Assembly (NCBI RefSeq): GCF_022693705.1
Contig: NZ_CP094288.1
Span: 822,443-886,442, forward strand
Source of the DNA: Infirmifilum sp. NZ
GTDB lineage: Archaea; Thermoproteota; Thermoprotei; Thermofilales; Thermofilaceae
Direction: 5' to 3'
Length of the DNA stretch: 64,000 nucleotides
Positions 43,318 to 52,496 of this stretch are shown here, one piece after another. Both the position numbers and the translations under genes were made by a program. The notes under the pieces were generated by a model. The model did no database searches. It saw only the letters and a program-made list of their open reading frames with translations, and was not told the origin of the DNA. Positions within the stretch are counted from its first letter, which is position 1, and every line of letters starts with the position of its first letter.

Positions 43318-45234
43318 ATGTTTGTTCGAGACAGCATGAGAATAGTCGGGGTCATGTTACTGCTACTGCTGGCTCTTAACGTTGCACTTGTAGCACTCGC
43401 AGATAAAGGTAGTCAAGTCTTCTACGTCAAGCTTGATTACATACTTAGGACGGAAGAAGGTGCCGAGCTGGATTTCGGGAGCAAAAGCGTTATAACGCTC
43501 TCAAGCACCGCCACTCCCCCAGGCTACGTCCTCGAGTCCTTCAGCGTGATTTTCGAGGGGAAGGCGCCTCCACAGATAGTTCCCGTAAAGTACGATAAGG
43601 TCAGCGAGAGCATGGGCAGACTGACGTCCGTGACTTCCTACTCCGGAGAAGTAGTCCTCGGCTCCAACGGCTTTAACGGTACGGTGAAGGCTCGGCTCGT
43701 CACAGTCTTTAGGAAAACAACGTGGATGCCCTTACAGGACAACATCACCGTGGATACAAGCGAATTCAAAGACACTGGGCTCAGTGTTTCGGTTAGGGTA
43801 ACTATAGACAACTACGCACCGTATGCAGTTAAGACCGTGATCGACCCCTTCGGGAACGATTTGACCCAAATAGACGTTCAGGCAGCCGTCCCCGCTGGGG
43901 CTTTCAAGGTCGATCCGAAGCATGTTGAGATAGATGTCTCTTCGATTGGGTATGGCAAATACACGATCGAGTTTTCGCAGGGTGAGGAGTACAAGCTTCC
44001 CAACGCCTTCCTAGTCATAGAGGACCGCTTCACGGAGACCACTATCCCGGCAAAGACATTCAAGAGCTACTCTATAAGGGGCAAGGCCGGGTGGAATCCG
44101 CTCGGTTTCATAGTTGTGCTGTACTCCGTTGCCCCTGGTCCTCTCACGAATAGCGCTACCGTTGAGGGAAATCTTATCGACCTCGCCTTCGAGAGAAGCG
44201 AGGAGTTCGAGGTTCGGGGCGCCTCACTGCTGATACCGCCGTTCCTGATGCACTACTGGATCAAAGCTTTCATCGTCTACGGAACTACCGCCAAGATAGT
44301 CAACAACGAGGGTCATGACATCCAGGCTATGATAATTCCTGTCTACTACCGGGAAGTAGGGACGTGGACACCTAGAGGTCTCACTGCTACCATCAATAAG
44401 AAGGATATCGCGGATGCCTACGCAGCTTACCTGGTGGTCCAGGTGCCCCCAATAGCCACGATTACCTCGGTCACAGTCCCCAGCGGTCAGAAGTTCGATG
44501 ATATCGAAAACTACACAGCAGACTGGCTCGGCACATGGAGGACCATCGTGCTTGAGAAGAACGAGGCTGCCGTCCAGGTGAAGAACGGAGATAGCGTTGA
44601 GGAGGGTGAATACTTCATCTCCATAGCTTGGAAACCCATAAAGATGATCTTCAAAGATCCCAAGGGCAACCCTGTGCCGGGCGTCCAGGTCTCCATGTCT
44701 GGTCCCTTGAGCATCAACGCTGTGAGCGGGGCTGACGGCTCAGCCCAGCTTAACGTCTACGCTCCAGGAGTGTACTCGGTATCCGCTGCATTCAAGGGCG
44801 CGACGCTGACGGCCTTCACTCTGGGAACCCTAATGGACACAGAGTTCAACATCGAGTGCAAAGTCTACACAATGACTGTGCACGTTAAGAATGCCCTGGG
44901 GGGTCCTGTCGCGGGAGCTGTAGTCACGGTGAGCAACGGGAACTACTCGCAAAGCCTCGAGAGTGACGCTTCGGGAAGCGCGGTATTCACACAACTCCCA
45001 AGGGGTACATACACGGTAACGGCACAGTACAAGAGAATCACAAGCACAGTAAAGGTCACCCTTGACGGAGACCAGGCAGTGGACCTCAACACTGGCATAC
45101 TGCTTGACCTCCCATTCGTCGGGCCTGTGACCGCAACAGAGGTAGCAGCAGTGTCTGCCGCAACTGCAGTGACGGCCGCGCTCTTCTTCCGACCTAGAAA
45201 GGAGAAAGACACGGCAGAGATAGAGATAGGCTGA
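43318..45234 (+). CDS. Secreted, membrane-anchored beta-rich surface protein
   Basis: About 638 residues. An N-terminal signal/anchor helix (VGVMLLLLLALNVALVALA) is followed by a long extracellular beta-rich region with many Thr/Ser/Asn and then two tandem carboxypeptidase-regulatory-like (Ig-fold) repeats: KMIFKDPKGNPVPGVQVSM and MTVHVKNALGGPVAGAVVTVS, each followed by a Gly-rich turn (ADGSAQL, ASGSAVF). A C-terminal hydrophobic helix (VAAVSAATAVTAALFF) and basic RPRKEK tail end it. The frame is open upstream to TTG 43186, but ATG 43318 gives a normal signal peptide; ATG 43336 is another option. Role unknown: cell-envelope or S-layer-associated. Confidence 0.7.
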   Translation: MFVRDSMRIVGVMLLLLLALNVALVALADKGSQVFYVKLDYILRTEEGAELDFGSKSVITLSSTATPPGYVLESFSVIFEGKAPPQIVPVKYDKVSESMGRLTSVTSYSGEVVLGSNGFNGTVKARLVTVFRKTTWMPLQDNITVDTSEFKDTGLSVSVRVTIDNYAPYAVKTVIDPFGNDLTQIDVQAAVPAGAFKVDPKHVEIDVSSIGYGKYTIEFSQGEEYKLPNAFLVIEDRFTETTIPAKTFKSYSIRGKAGWNPLGFIVVLYSVAPGPLTNSATVEGNLIDLAFERSEEFEVRGASLLIPPFLMHYWIKAFIVYGTTAKIVNNEGHDIQAMIIPVYYREVGTWTPRGLTATINKKDIADAYAAYLVVQVPPIATITSVTVPSGQKFDDIENYTADWLGTWRTIVLEKNEAAVQVKNGDSVEEGEYFISIAWKPIKMIFKDPKGNPVPGVQVSMSGPLSINAVSGADGSAQLNVYAPGVYSVSAAFKGATLTAFTLGTLMDTEFNIECKVYTMTVHVKNALGGPVAGAVVTVSNGNYSQSLESDASGSAVFTQLPRGTYTVTAQYKRITSTVKVTLDGDQAVDLNTGILLDLPFVGPVTATEVAAVSAATAVTAALFFRPRKEKDTAEIEIG

Positions 45235-45253
45235 GACTTTCCCGGAGAAGATA

Positions 45254-46507
45254 ATGAGCCGGCACTGGAATAAATGCATATTATTCTTTATCCCTCTCAT
45301 CTGTCTTGATGAGGATTTTTCTGTCGCTGACTTTGTAACAGCTGTCAAGCAGGTAGGCTACAGCGTTGAAAGAGAAGGGGAGAATGGATTTCGCGCCGAG
45401 AAAGCTGCTAGAGAGGTTTTCATCGAGTACAGTGGAGGCGCCGTTGAGGCCTGCTCGGAGAGCCTTGACGCCGTGATGGAATTTAAGAACAGAATGCTCG
45501 GATACTTCGCCTCGAAGTGTAATCCAGTTCCAGAGGTCGTGCTTTTGCTCACAGACGGGGAACAGCTCCCCATTAGCCCAGATGTGTTGGGCAAGGGATT
45601 GCTTCAAAGGCTGAGGAGCTGGGCTCTGGCAGTTTACCTATTCATAACTACACTCACGCCTCTCTTCCTCATGCTTCTAGGAATTAAAAGCCTCTTTGAG
45701 GTCAGCCTCATCACCATCCTGGTTACATTCACGATGCTGCTTTTTGCTCCTCTTTTGAGCCTCCGGGTTAGATGCCTTGAAATCCCTAAGTGCTGCCGGC
45801 GAGTTACGCTTCTACGCGTGGTAGTCGAAGAGATCAGAGAAGAAGATCTTCTGACAATAGCGGTAGTCAAGCACATTCTCACGAAGAGCGCTGACTTATC
45901 CGTCGACACTGCAGAACGCGTGCTCCACGACGTTGGCATAGATTTCAAGAGGATAAGCTTAAAGGAGCTCAACCTGGGGGCAATTCTCTCTCGCCTTCGT
46001 GAAAAGTACGGCTTTAAGGTTAAACTCTGCGTCACACCGTCGGGTAGCAGAAACGCTTACACTTTAGGCTTCTTACCCTCCTTTTCGAAAGTCTATGTCA
46101 CTGCAGGACTGCTTTTGGACTTGAACGAACGCGAGCTTGAAGCGGTGCTCGCCCACGAGCTGGCTCACCTAAAGCATAAAGACTCTCTCAAGCTATTTAC
46201 AGTAGCGAGTTTAGAGTACATCTTCAGATCGTACTTGCTGTCCGTAGCGCAACTTCCAATTGGAGTATTGCTAGCCTACCTCGCGTTTTTTACGGCTGTT
46301 TTCTTAAAGCTTTTACACAACGCTGAGTTATCAGCAGACGTAGAGGCCGCGCGCCGCACATCAGCTCACGATGTTATTAGTGCACTTGTAAAACTCGAAT
46401 ACCCCGAGCTGGCCAGGTCGGGCAAATATAGGACGTTAAGGATAGTGCCGTCTATACACCCCCCAGCCATCTATAGGGTAACCAATCTTCTCAAGCTGAG
46501 GCGCTAG
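45254..46507 (+). CDS. M48-family membrane metalloprotease (HtpX-like)
   Basis: 417 residues. An N-terminal cytosolic region (about 1-118) is followed by two hydrophobic helices (122-142, 149-170), then the M48 peptidase domain with HELAH (His301-Glu302-His305) and the third ligand in NAELSADVEAARR (Glu358, Asp362). A hydrophobic stretch (about 316-352) follows the HEXXH. The start ATG 45254 is preceded by CGGAGAAG as a ribosome-binding site. The N-terminal extension is unlike short HtpX. Possibly involved in quality control or processing of envelope proteins, given its position 19 bp after the surface protein gene. Confidence 0.85.
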   Translation: MSRHWNKCILFFIPLICLDEDFSVADFVTAVKQVGYSVEREGENGFRAEKAAREVFIEYSGGAVEACSESLDAVMEFKNRMLGYFASKCNPVPEVVLLLTDGEQLPISPDVLGKGLLQRLRSWALAVYLFITTLTPLFLMLLGIKSLFEVSLITILVTFTMLLFAPLLSLRVRCLEIPKCCRRVTLLRVVVEEIREEDLLTIAVVKHILTKSADLSVDTAERVLHDVGIDFKRISLKELNLGAILSRLREKYGFKVKLCVTPSGSRNAYTLGFLPSFSKVYVTAGLLLDLNERELEAVLAHELAHLKHKDSLKLFTVASLEYIFRSYLLSVAQLPIGVLLAYLAFFTAVFLKLLHNAELSADVEAARRTSAHDVISALVKLEYPELARSGKYRTLRIVPSIHPPAIYRVTNLLKLRR

Positions 46508-46651
46508 TTACACGTTTGCGGTCAACGCCTCGGAGCGCTTAGGTTCCGTAGGGGAAGTAATACGTCTGTGTGATTTCCGTATGAGGGTCGAAGCTCATCC
46601 CCCGAGCTAGGTTTCACGTTTTGTAGCACTGTTAGAGAGATTTTGTACTGT

Positions 46652-46987
46652 ATGAGGTCTCACGTCATAAAAGCCCTTGAGATTGTGGAGGACCTACTCA
46701 GCAGTAGCGAGTTGAGCGAGGGGCAGAAGAAAGCACTCCTGCAGGTTCAGAAGCACCTGCTGGACGCCTTAGACTCGGTGGTCGATGTTAAGAGCAAAGT
46801 GCGGGACATAGCCTACACGCTTCAAGAACTTGCCGATGCACTTGGGCTGGAGGTGAAGCTCTCCTCCCCCAGGTTAGTATTAGACGATGAGGACATCTTG
46901 AAAACCATAGCCGAAAGCACAATGGCTGAAATAGAGATCGAGGGTGAGCAAGCAGTCGTGAAGAGGCTTTTAGCCGCACAACATTAA
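46652..46987 (+). CDS. Small helical hypothetical protein
   Basis: 111 residues, no family recognised. The first 70 residues are predicted amphipathic helices with heptad-like leucines (ALEIVEDLLSSSELSEGQKKALLQVQKHLLDALDSVVDVKSK), the last 40 more strand-like and acidic (LDDEDILKTIAESTMAEIEIEGE). ATG at 46652 is preferred over an in-frame TTG three codons earlier. It is 32 bp upstream of the two-TM zinc-ribbon gene in the same direction and likely cotranscribed. No Cys and no membrane helix. Confidence 0.6.
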   Translation: MRSHVIKALEIVEDLLSSSELSEGQKKALLQVQKHLLDALDSVVDVKSKVRDIAYTLQELADALGLEVKLSSPRLVLDDEDILKTIAESTMAEIEIEGEQAVVKRLLAAQH

Positions 46988-47019
46988 TAGCCGTAATACC
47001 CCTTCCACAGTGAGCAAGC

Positions 47020-47652
47020 TTGCCAAAACAGAGCAAGCAGGTAAAACAGAAAACAGTCGACCCTGTCGACGCGGAGTTCAGCAAGAAAAAGATGCTAGCT
47101 TATATAGCGGGCGTATTCGCAATAGTGGCACCACTCATTGCAGCAGCTTTGGTGTTCTTAAAAGTAGGAGGGGATAACGTTCAGGCTGTTTTTATCTTGC
47201 TCTCTACTTCCGCTTCAGCTGCAGGACTGTTCCTCGCTATCATTTTTCTAGAGGAGGCTTACGCGTTTAAGCTCTACATGAGACTTAGCGGTTTGGTACG
47301 GCAGAGCCCACCCACTCCCCAGGTTGGAGCCGTTCAGCCCCAAGCCCCTGTTGCACAAGCGTATCAGCCTAAAGCTACCCGCCCCGTCCAGGTACAGGAG
47401 GCCCAGCCCTCATCCCCAATCCTTCGTCCGCCTCAGGTTGTGAGAGCCCAGGCTCCTCCTGTGACCCGGCAACCTAGAGCAGTGGTACCCGCTCCAGCCC
47501 CAATCGCCGCCGCGCAGCCACGAGCAGTAGAGCTTCAAGCTACGCCACCCGTCGCTCAGGCTGATGTGAAAAGATGCCCCAAGTGCGGCCGCGAGCTACC
47601 TTATGGCGACCTGCACATAATATGTCCGTTCTGCGGCACCCCACTCAAGTAG
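47020..47652 (+). CDS. Two-TM protein with Pro/Gln-rich linker and zinc ribbon
   Basis: 210 residues in three parts: a basic N terminus and two hydrophobic helices (about 25-48 and 53-77); a low-complexity Pro/Ala/Gln/Val linker at about 92-184 with repeated PQ, APV and RAV motifs; and a C-terminal zinc ribbon CPKCG...CPFCG (about 187-206). The start is TTG at 47020. Soluble linker and ribbon are likely cytoplasmic. Overlaps the transglutaminase-like gene convergently by 8 bp. Unknown function; the architecture recalls archaeal membrane adaptor proteins. Confidence 0.65.
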   Translation: MPKQSKQVKQKTVDPVDAEFSKKKMLAYIAGVFAIVAPLIAAALVFLKVGGDNVQAVFILLSTSASAAGLFLAIIFLEEAYAFKLYMRLSGLVRQSPPTPQVGAVQPQAPVAQAYQPKATRPVQVQEAQPSSPILRPPQVVRAQAPPVTRQPRAVVPAPAPIAAAQPRAVELQATPPVAQADVKRCPKCGRELPYGDLHIICPFCGTPLK

Positions 47653-48712
47653 ACTTTTCTTTCCTTAGCGCCAGTGCCACCGCTAACAAAACTGCCAGGA
47701 GCAGCAAGACGTTATCTCCGAGGCTTAGGCTCTCGCGTGCTACTCTGAACGCCAAGCTTATCTTGCTTGCTCCCGTCGGCGCCGGTATCGCGAGGAAGTC
47801 GTTGGGATCCCCCCGCTTAATCCAAGCTAGAACTATCAGCGAGTCAAGCTGATTTACTGCGGAACCTCTCACGAGCCTCCGGGGGTCGTTCTCTGTATTG
47901 GCAGTTAAGTCGACTGGGAAGCTTTCTCCGCGAGATTCTACCATGCTGAAAATGTGCGGCTCGGCTCCTCTCAATTGATAAAACCACTTACCTTCTCTTA
48001 TTGTTAAGTTAGCTTGTGGGGAGTATACAAGCGCGTAAGCGAGGTAAGAGTTTATCCCTTTAATCCTCAGTAAAGCCGTGAAAAGAGCGTGTAAGTCGCC
48101 GCACGCTCCCTCTAAGGTCGACAGAGTTTCTGCTGGGCATTTAACCCCTCCCCGTGTATCCGAAGTATATTTTACGTTTCTGCGAATCCAGTCCGCCGCG
48201 TTTATGATGAAGTCTCTGCCAGAAGCAGAAGAGGAGCCCAGGCTCTTGGCGAGGCTTACTACATCGGCGAATTTCTTCAATGAGGAGTTGCAACCCCAGA
48301 ATTGCGACTTAGCCGTCTCGCTTAGCGATGGAGCTACAACATCCACAACTTCTGGCAGATCCGCTATACGGCGGAAAGGGGGGCTTGCAACTTCTACCTC
48401 TTGAACAAGTGTTATGTTTATGCTTCCTGAGTACTCGAGGTCGCCAGGGTACGCGTAGATGTTTCCCTGAGGGTCCCGCTCGAGGGTGAAGCTGGTTTTC
48501 CTTGAGTCGACGTAGAGCGTAGCTGACGATAGGTTCTGCCATCCAGGTATGGACAGGGCAATAAGGAAGACGCGTGAGAACACTTCTCGATCCACAACAC
48601 CTTGCCCTTCAACGTACAGGCTCGTCACGAGCAAGTACTTTACACTCAGAATAGGCTGGGAAAATGCCAGAGCCCCTACCAGTGTTACTAGCAGAGCGTA
48701 CCTTAAGTGCAT
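47645..48712 (-). CDS. Secreted transglutaminase-like domain protein
   Basis: 355 residues with an N-terminal signal helix (LRYALLVTLVGALAFSQP), an extracellular domain and a C-terminal membrane helix (NVLLLLAVLLAVALAL) before a short basic end. The transglutaminase core triad is visible: Cys204 in LEGACGDLHALFTALLR, His253 in EPHIFS and Asp268 in FPVDLT. Archaeal members are generally taken to act as thiol proteases or peptide-modifying enzymes on the cell surface. It faces the zinc-ribbon gene tail to tail and may belong functionally with the envelope cluster at 43-47 kb. Confidence 0.8.
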   Translation of the reverse strand: MHLRYALLVTLVGALAFSQPILSVKYLLVTSLYVEGQGVVDREVFSRVFLIALSIPGWQNLSSATLYVDSRKTSFTLERDPQGNIYAYPGDLEYSGSINITLVQEVEVASPPFRRIADLPEVVDVVAPSLSETAKSQFWGCNSSLKKFADVVSLAKSLGSSSASGRDFIINAADWIRRNVKYTSDTRGGVKCPAETLSTLEGACGDLHALFTALLRIKGINSYLAYALVYSPQANLTIREGKWFYQLRGAEPHIFSMVESRGESFPVDLTANTENDPRRLVRGSAVNQLDSLIVLAWIKRGDPNDFLAIPAPTGASKISLAFRVARESLSLGDNVLLLLAVLLAVALALRKEKST

Positions 48713-48732
48713 ACTACCCTCAGGTGTCCGAG

Positions 48733-49017
48733 CTAGACGCGAACGTTTTTCAGCAACTCCTCTAAACTTCGGAAGGTCTGCTGGGTATCCCCGCGTCTAA
48801 GGCTCACTTGCTTAACCTTGAACGTGTCAAAGAGGTCTGAGAGCTTTTTCGTCCCGAAAGCTCTAGCCCAAGGTACTATGTTTCCACCGGGGTCAACGGC
48901 TCTAAACATTCTATCTATCCTCAGCCTGTAACCGGTTTCCTGAAAGTAGACATCTATCACGGCGTTATTCGAGCGGGTCCACTCTAATAGTGCCTCAAGC
49001 ACCTTTACGTCAACCAT
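48733..49017 (-). CDS. Small hypothetical protein
   Basis: 94 residues, soluble, mixed alpha/beta (LEALLEWTRSNNAVIDVYFQETGYRLRIDR at the start; FRSLEELLKNVRV at the end). No motif is recognised. It lies 20 bp upstream of the transglutaminase-like gene on the same strand and is probably cotranscribed. ATG at 49017 is the natural start. Confidence 0.55.
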   Translation of the reverse strand: MVDVKVLEALLEWTRSNNAVIDVYFQETGYRLRIDRMFRAVDPGGNIVPWARAFGTKKLSDLFDTFKVKQVSLRRGDTQQTFRSLEELLKNVRV

Positions 49018-49170
49018 AGAGCAGCCGCGTCACCATATGCTCCCGTTTCACCACCTTATATTTATTGTTCCTCGGTTAACAGCCGAGCTGAGAGTTTACA
49101 GGTAAGCCTTGTCTAGGCACGAAGCCTGCATGACCTTGTGCTCAGACTTAAAAAAAGAGAGCTGCTGCCT

Positions 49171-49530
49171 TTATCCCTTTGGAAACCTTAGCTTGATGTA
49201 GACTTTGCTACCCACGCCAGCCGTATCTTTGGCAATACTCTCTGGAAAAACGACTTGTAAGCCGCCGGCGGAGGCGAGAAGAGCATTTTGCGGCTCTTGT
49301 CTAGAGTACACTTCTGCACCTAGCACTATGTCCCAGCTCTCGATGTCAGAGGGCGTAGCGTCGACTCTCAATTCAACCTGCATACCCTGGGCCGGTTCAA
49401 CACCGGCTTCCCTCAAAATTTTCACAGGCAACTCTACTACGGCTAAGCCCTCTGCCGCCTCGATTTTTATGCGAACAACGTCCGCATACTTGAGCGATTC
49501 GATGCCCGCAATTGTGCCGAGCACAACCAT
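49171..49530 (-). CDS. rpoG: Probable RNA polymerase subunit G (Rpo8/Rpb8-like)
   Basis: 119 residues if started at ATG 49530. The arrangement GTIAGIESLKYADVVRIKIEA near the start, then DIVLGAEVYSRQE and LLASAGGLQVVFPE, then KVYIKLRF at the end, parallels eukaryotic Rpb8 (YGTAYKF..., YYSFGGLLMRL..., AYLLIRR) and its short crenarchaeal orthologues. The SAGGL in place of SFGGL and overall beta-barrel pattern support the family but the similarity is remote. The frame stays open to TTG 49617; the shorter form matches family size. If right, this is one of three RNA polymerase subunits in the window (with F and L). Confidence 0.55.
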   Translation of the reverse strand: MVVLGTIAGIESLKYADVVRIKIEAAEGLAVVELPVKILREAGVEPAQGMQVELRVDATPSDIESWDIVLGAEVYSRQEPQNALLASAGGLQVVFPESIAKDTAGVGSKVYIKLRFPKG

Positions 49531-49617
49531 CAACACGATGTGTAGTTTTAAAGGTTTGCGCCCTTCTTCGCGTAATGACTCCCAGATTACCTTACTGCTC
49601 CCCTCTTTTCTGCCCAA

Positions 49618-49939
49618 ATCATTTTTATAAACTTCCTACCTCGTCGCCACCTCGAACCACCCTAAGCCAATGCAATAAAACCCGGGTGAGCGCTTGATGC
49701 CTGCCCAACGCTCTATAGTAGCCGTACTCTTCATTCCCCGACAATCTGGAGAAGCGTTTCTACCACACAGCCTACAGCCTTTCAATGCTCAGAGTGAGAA
49801 AGTGTGGAAGGCTATGCCTACGAGCACGTGCTACGTGGGTGTTAAAGCATTTTCGCAAGCCTGCTCGACGGCTTGGCCTTCGCCGTTGCGCGAGGGGGGG
49901 AATGTTATAATTTAGGCCCTGTTTTCTGATTGAGAACAC
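49618..49939. other. Intergenic region upstream of tgtA
   Basis: About 320 bp. Contains an A/T element (TTTTTATAAACTTCC, about 49623-49637), which is a plausible promoter for the minus-strand gene to its left. A short open frame at 49694-49915 shows no family resemblance. Just before tgtA, GGAATGTTATAATTTAGG (49899-49916) is a good TATA-like promoter about 30 bp before the GTG start. Confidence 0.4.
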
Positions 49940-51598
49940 GTGGTCTGGTCTGAGGTCTTCGAGATAGAAGAGATAGACCTGATGGGGCGTAAGGGTAAGC
50001 TTCACACGAGGAAAGGTGTAGTGGAGACGCCGACCCTGGCACCCGTGATTAACCCTGGGAAGCAGCTCGTACCGCCTAAGGATATCGTGGAGATGGGGTT
50101 CCCACTGCTGATAACAAATGCTTACATAATCAAGAGAAACTATGGTGAGCTAGCCAAGGAGCTTACGGTCCACGGCATACTCGGGGTGGACGGCCCGGTG
50201 TACACTGACTCGGGAGCCTACCAGCTACTTGTGTACGGAAGAGTGGACGTAGATCCCTTGGAGATCTTCACATACCAAGTTGAGATAGGCTCCGACATCG
50301 GGGTCATTCTCGACATACCTACTAGGCGCGACACGCCCTACACTCAGGCCCGCGAGGAGGTCGAGGAGACTCTTAGGAGGCTCCGGGAGGCCTCAAAGGT
50401 CGACCGAAAGGGTATGCTTCTCGTCGCCCCGATACAGGGTGGTATTCACGCCAGCATCGTCGCGTACTCGGCGTCTCAGGCTTCACGAGAAGACGCGGAC
50501 ATTTTTGCCGTTGGAGGCCCCACGCAGTTCATGGAGCAATACGAGTACTCAGAGGTTGCTAAGCTTGTCATGACTGCTAGGCTCAACTTGCCTTGGAGCG
50601 CCCCGCTTCACTTATTCGGGGCAGGACACCCTATCATTATGCCGCTTGCCGTGGCCATGGGTGTTGACATCTTTGACTCAGCGTCCTACGCGCTGTACGC
50701 GCGAAACGATAGGCTCCTCACCCCAAGAGGCACGCTCAGGCTAGAGGAAGTCGATGAGCTCCCCTGCACGTGCCCTGTGTGCTCCAAATACACCGCAGAG
50801 GAGCTAAAAGAGATGCCGAAACAGGAACGTGTAAGGTTGATTGCAGAGCATAACCTCTACGTCATCCAGCTTGAACTGAAGAGAATAAGGCAAGCTATCC
50901 ATGAGGGCAGGCTCTGGGAGCTCGTAGAAGAGAAGTCTCGGAGCCACCCGGCCCTTGCTGATGCCTTCAAGACGTACATCAAGTATAGCGAGTTTATAAC
51001 TAAAGTTCACCCCGTTACACGCTCCCATGTGCAGGGCATATTCTTCTACGACAGAACCAGCAGGTACAGACCTGAGGTAGTGCGTCACATCAACAGGTTA
51101 AAGTACAGATTTAGAGGTAGAAGCGATGTACTTCTTCTATTCGAGGAAACACCTCACAAACCCTTCACGAGGTTCGGGCTCGTAAAGGAGATTCTAAACG
51201 ATAAGCCGGAGCTATTCGCACAATGCGACATTGCCGTGCTCTCCGGCGCGTTCTCGATAATCCCGATCGAACTCGATGGTTTTTACCCGTTGTCTCAGTA
51301 CGAAGCCAGTAGCATGGTGTTCGAGGAAGCTGAGGGAGAGATTAGAGAGGATGTGGTTTGGTTCATTCTGAACAACGAGTATCGGGGGCTCGTCCTAGTC
51401 TACCACTCCTTGCCGCAGAGCTTCGTGTCGAAGCTCGCTGCGAGACTATCTGGGGAGAATGTGATAACGATGCCTGTCAAGTTAAAGGACTACTATTCCG
51501 CACTTAGGGACCATGTGAGAACCTCTGAGAATGTGGAGAAGTCCGTAAAAACTGTGAAAACCCTTATACGTAGTAGTGTGGAGGCTCCCTCTCTTTAG
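49940..51598 (+). CDS. tgtA: Archaeosine tRNA-guanine transglycosylase
   Basis: Replaces guanine-15 of archaeal tRNA by preQ0 as the first step to archaeosine. 552 residues. The TIM-barrel has TDSGAYQLLVYGRV (about 93-106), SDIGVILDIPT with the nucleophilic Asp (about 117-127), and IQGGIH; zinc ligands are CTCPVC near 276-281 with a downstream histidine. The C-terminal 180 residues hold the archaea-specific domain; the usual PUA end (roughly 75 residues) is not obvious, so it may be short or encoded elsewhere. GTG at 49940 is the start. 35-bp convergent overlap with the PAC2 gene. Confidence 0.93.
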   Translation: MVWSEVFEIEEIDLMGRKGKLHTRKGVVETPTLAPVINPGKQLVPPKDIVEMGFPLLITNAYIIKRNYGELAKELTVHGILGVDGPVYTDSGAYQLLVYGRVDVDPLEIFTYQVEIGSDIGVILDIPTRRDTPYTQAREEVEETLRRLREASKVDRKGMLLVAPIQGGIHASIVAYSASQASREDADIFAVGGPTQFMEQYEYSEVAKLVMTARLNLPWSAPLHLFGAGHPIIMPLAVAMGVDIFDSASYALYARNDRLLTPRGTLRLEEVDELPCTCPVCSKYTAEELKEMPKQERVRLIAEHNLYVIQLELKRIRQAIHEGRLWELVEEKSRSHPALADAFKTYIKYSEFITKVHPVTRSHVQGIFFYDRTSRYRPEVVRHINRLKYRFRGRSDVLLLFEETPHKPFTRFGLVKEILNDKPELFAQCDIAVLSGAFSIIPIELDGFYPLSQYEASSMVFEEAEGEIREDVVWFILNNEYRGLVLVYHSLPQSFVSKLAARLSGENVITMPVKLKDYYSALRDHVRTSENVEKSVKTVKTLIRSSVEAPSL

Positions 51599-52301
51599 CC
51601 ATCTGCTTAATCTTATTCTCCAGCTCTTCCAGCTCTCGCTCCACGAGCTCACCCTCCCTTATAAGTTCCTCGACACTCACTGCGCTGTTGAAGAGCTCGC
51701 TGTAGGCTCTTAACGCCTCAGCCGCAGCCCTTGGGTCAGGTCTATCCGGGGCGGCATAGGGGAGAATAGCGACAGCAGGTAGCTCGCGGGACTCAAATAT
51801 GGATAGAATTATCGCGAGTGGTCCTACTACGCCTAGGCCCTCTTCCATCAACCTGTACTTTTGCCCGAGGAACAGTTCCTTTCGAGCCTCATAGAACGCT
51901 GTGGTAGGTGCGAGCCTTATGCTGTCGTCTTGCTTGAACCTGTTATCGAGGCCTCCGAAAAGTACAGCTTCGGTGACACCGTTCTCGATGACCTCCTCAG
52001 ACAGCGTTCGCGTAACCAAACTAACGTCCTTGTCACTTAGTGGTACATTCGGGAGAAAGTACAGGGTTTCCCCAGCGACATAGAGCTCGTACGGGGTTCT
52101 TATACCGTTTTTCACCGAGACGAACGGCTGCATATAAGGCGAGATAACGTGCCCTACTCTTACGGCTCCAGCCTTCTCCACAAGGTGCTTTACCGCTATC
52201 CAGCCAACATGCCCTATGCCATGGAAGCCCGTTATGAGCCTAGACGCTTTGAACTCTCTGTTGAGGACTATCTGGACTCTTCCGCGAGTAGTTATTCTCA
52301 T
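51564..52301 (-). CDS. PAC2-family protein (proteasome assembly chaperone-like)
   Basis: 245 residues. Signature LITGFHGIGHVGWIAVKHLVEK (about 22-43) and EAVLFGGLDNRF near 111-122, with EGLGVVGPLAIILSIFESRELPAVAILPYAAP (about 155-186), match the archaeal PAC2/COG2047 family. Family members are thought to assist proteasome assembly in eukaryotes and are of uncertain role in archaea. C-terminal helices are coiled-coil-like (VEELIREGELVERELEELENKIKQ). The start is ATG 52301. Confidence 0.85.
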   Translation of the reverse strand: MRITTRGRVQIVLNREFKASRLITGFHGIGHVGWIAVKHLVEKAGAVRVGHVISPYMQPFVSVKNGIRTPYELYVAGETLYFLPNVPLSDKDVSLVTRTLSEEVIENGVTEAVLFGGLDNRFKQDDSIRLAPTTAFYEARKELFLGQKYRLMEEGLGVVGPLAIILSIFESRELPAVAILPYAAPDRPDPRAAAEALRAYSELFNSAVSVEELIREGELVERELEELENKIKQMAKEREPPHYYV

Positions 52302-52496
52302 AAAGCACTAGCCACCCGGGGTAAGTAGCGCCGCCACCTTAAAAAGTTGACCTGGTTGTCAGCGGTCATCAACGTCGTAGCATAAAGTTGACCGATGCGG
52401 CAAGCTTCACAGGGACTTTTTCGATATATCATGAAGAGCGTGTCAATGAGCTAGAAAGGCTTAAAAAGTGCTCAGAGTAGTGTAGAGGGGAAAGGC

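Noticed and set aside
47277-47573. Pro/Gln/Ala-rich linker of the zinc-ribbon protein as a DNA tandem repeat
   Set aside because: The repetition is at the amino-acid level (PQ, APV, RAV) without a regular nucleotide period.
49694-49915. 73-codon ORF upstream of tgtA
   Set aside because: No conserved features; it runs into the tgtA promoter-like region and has irregular composition.
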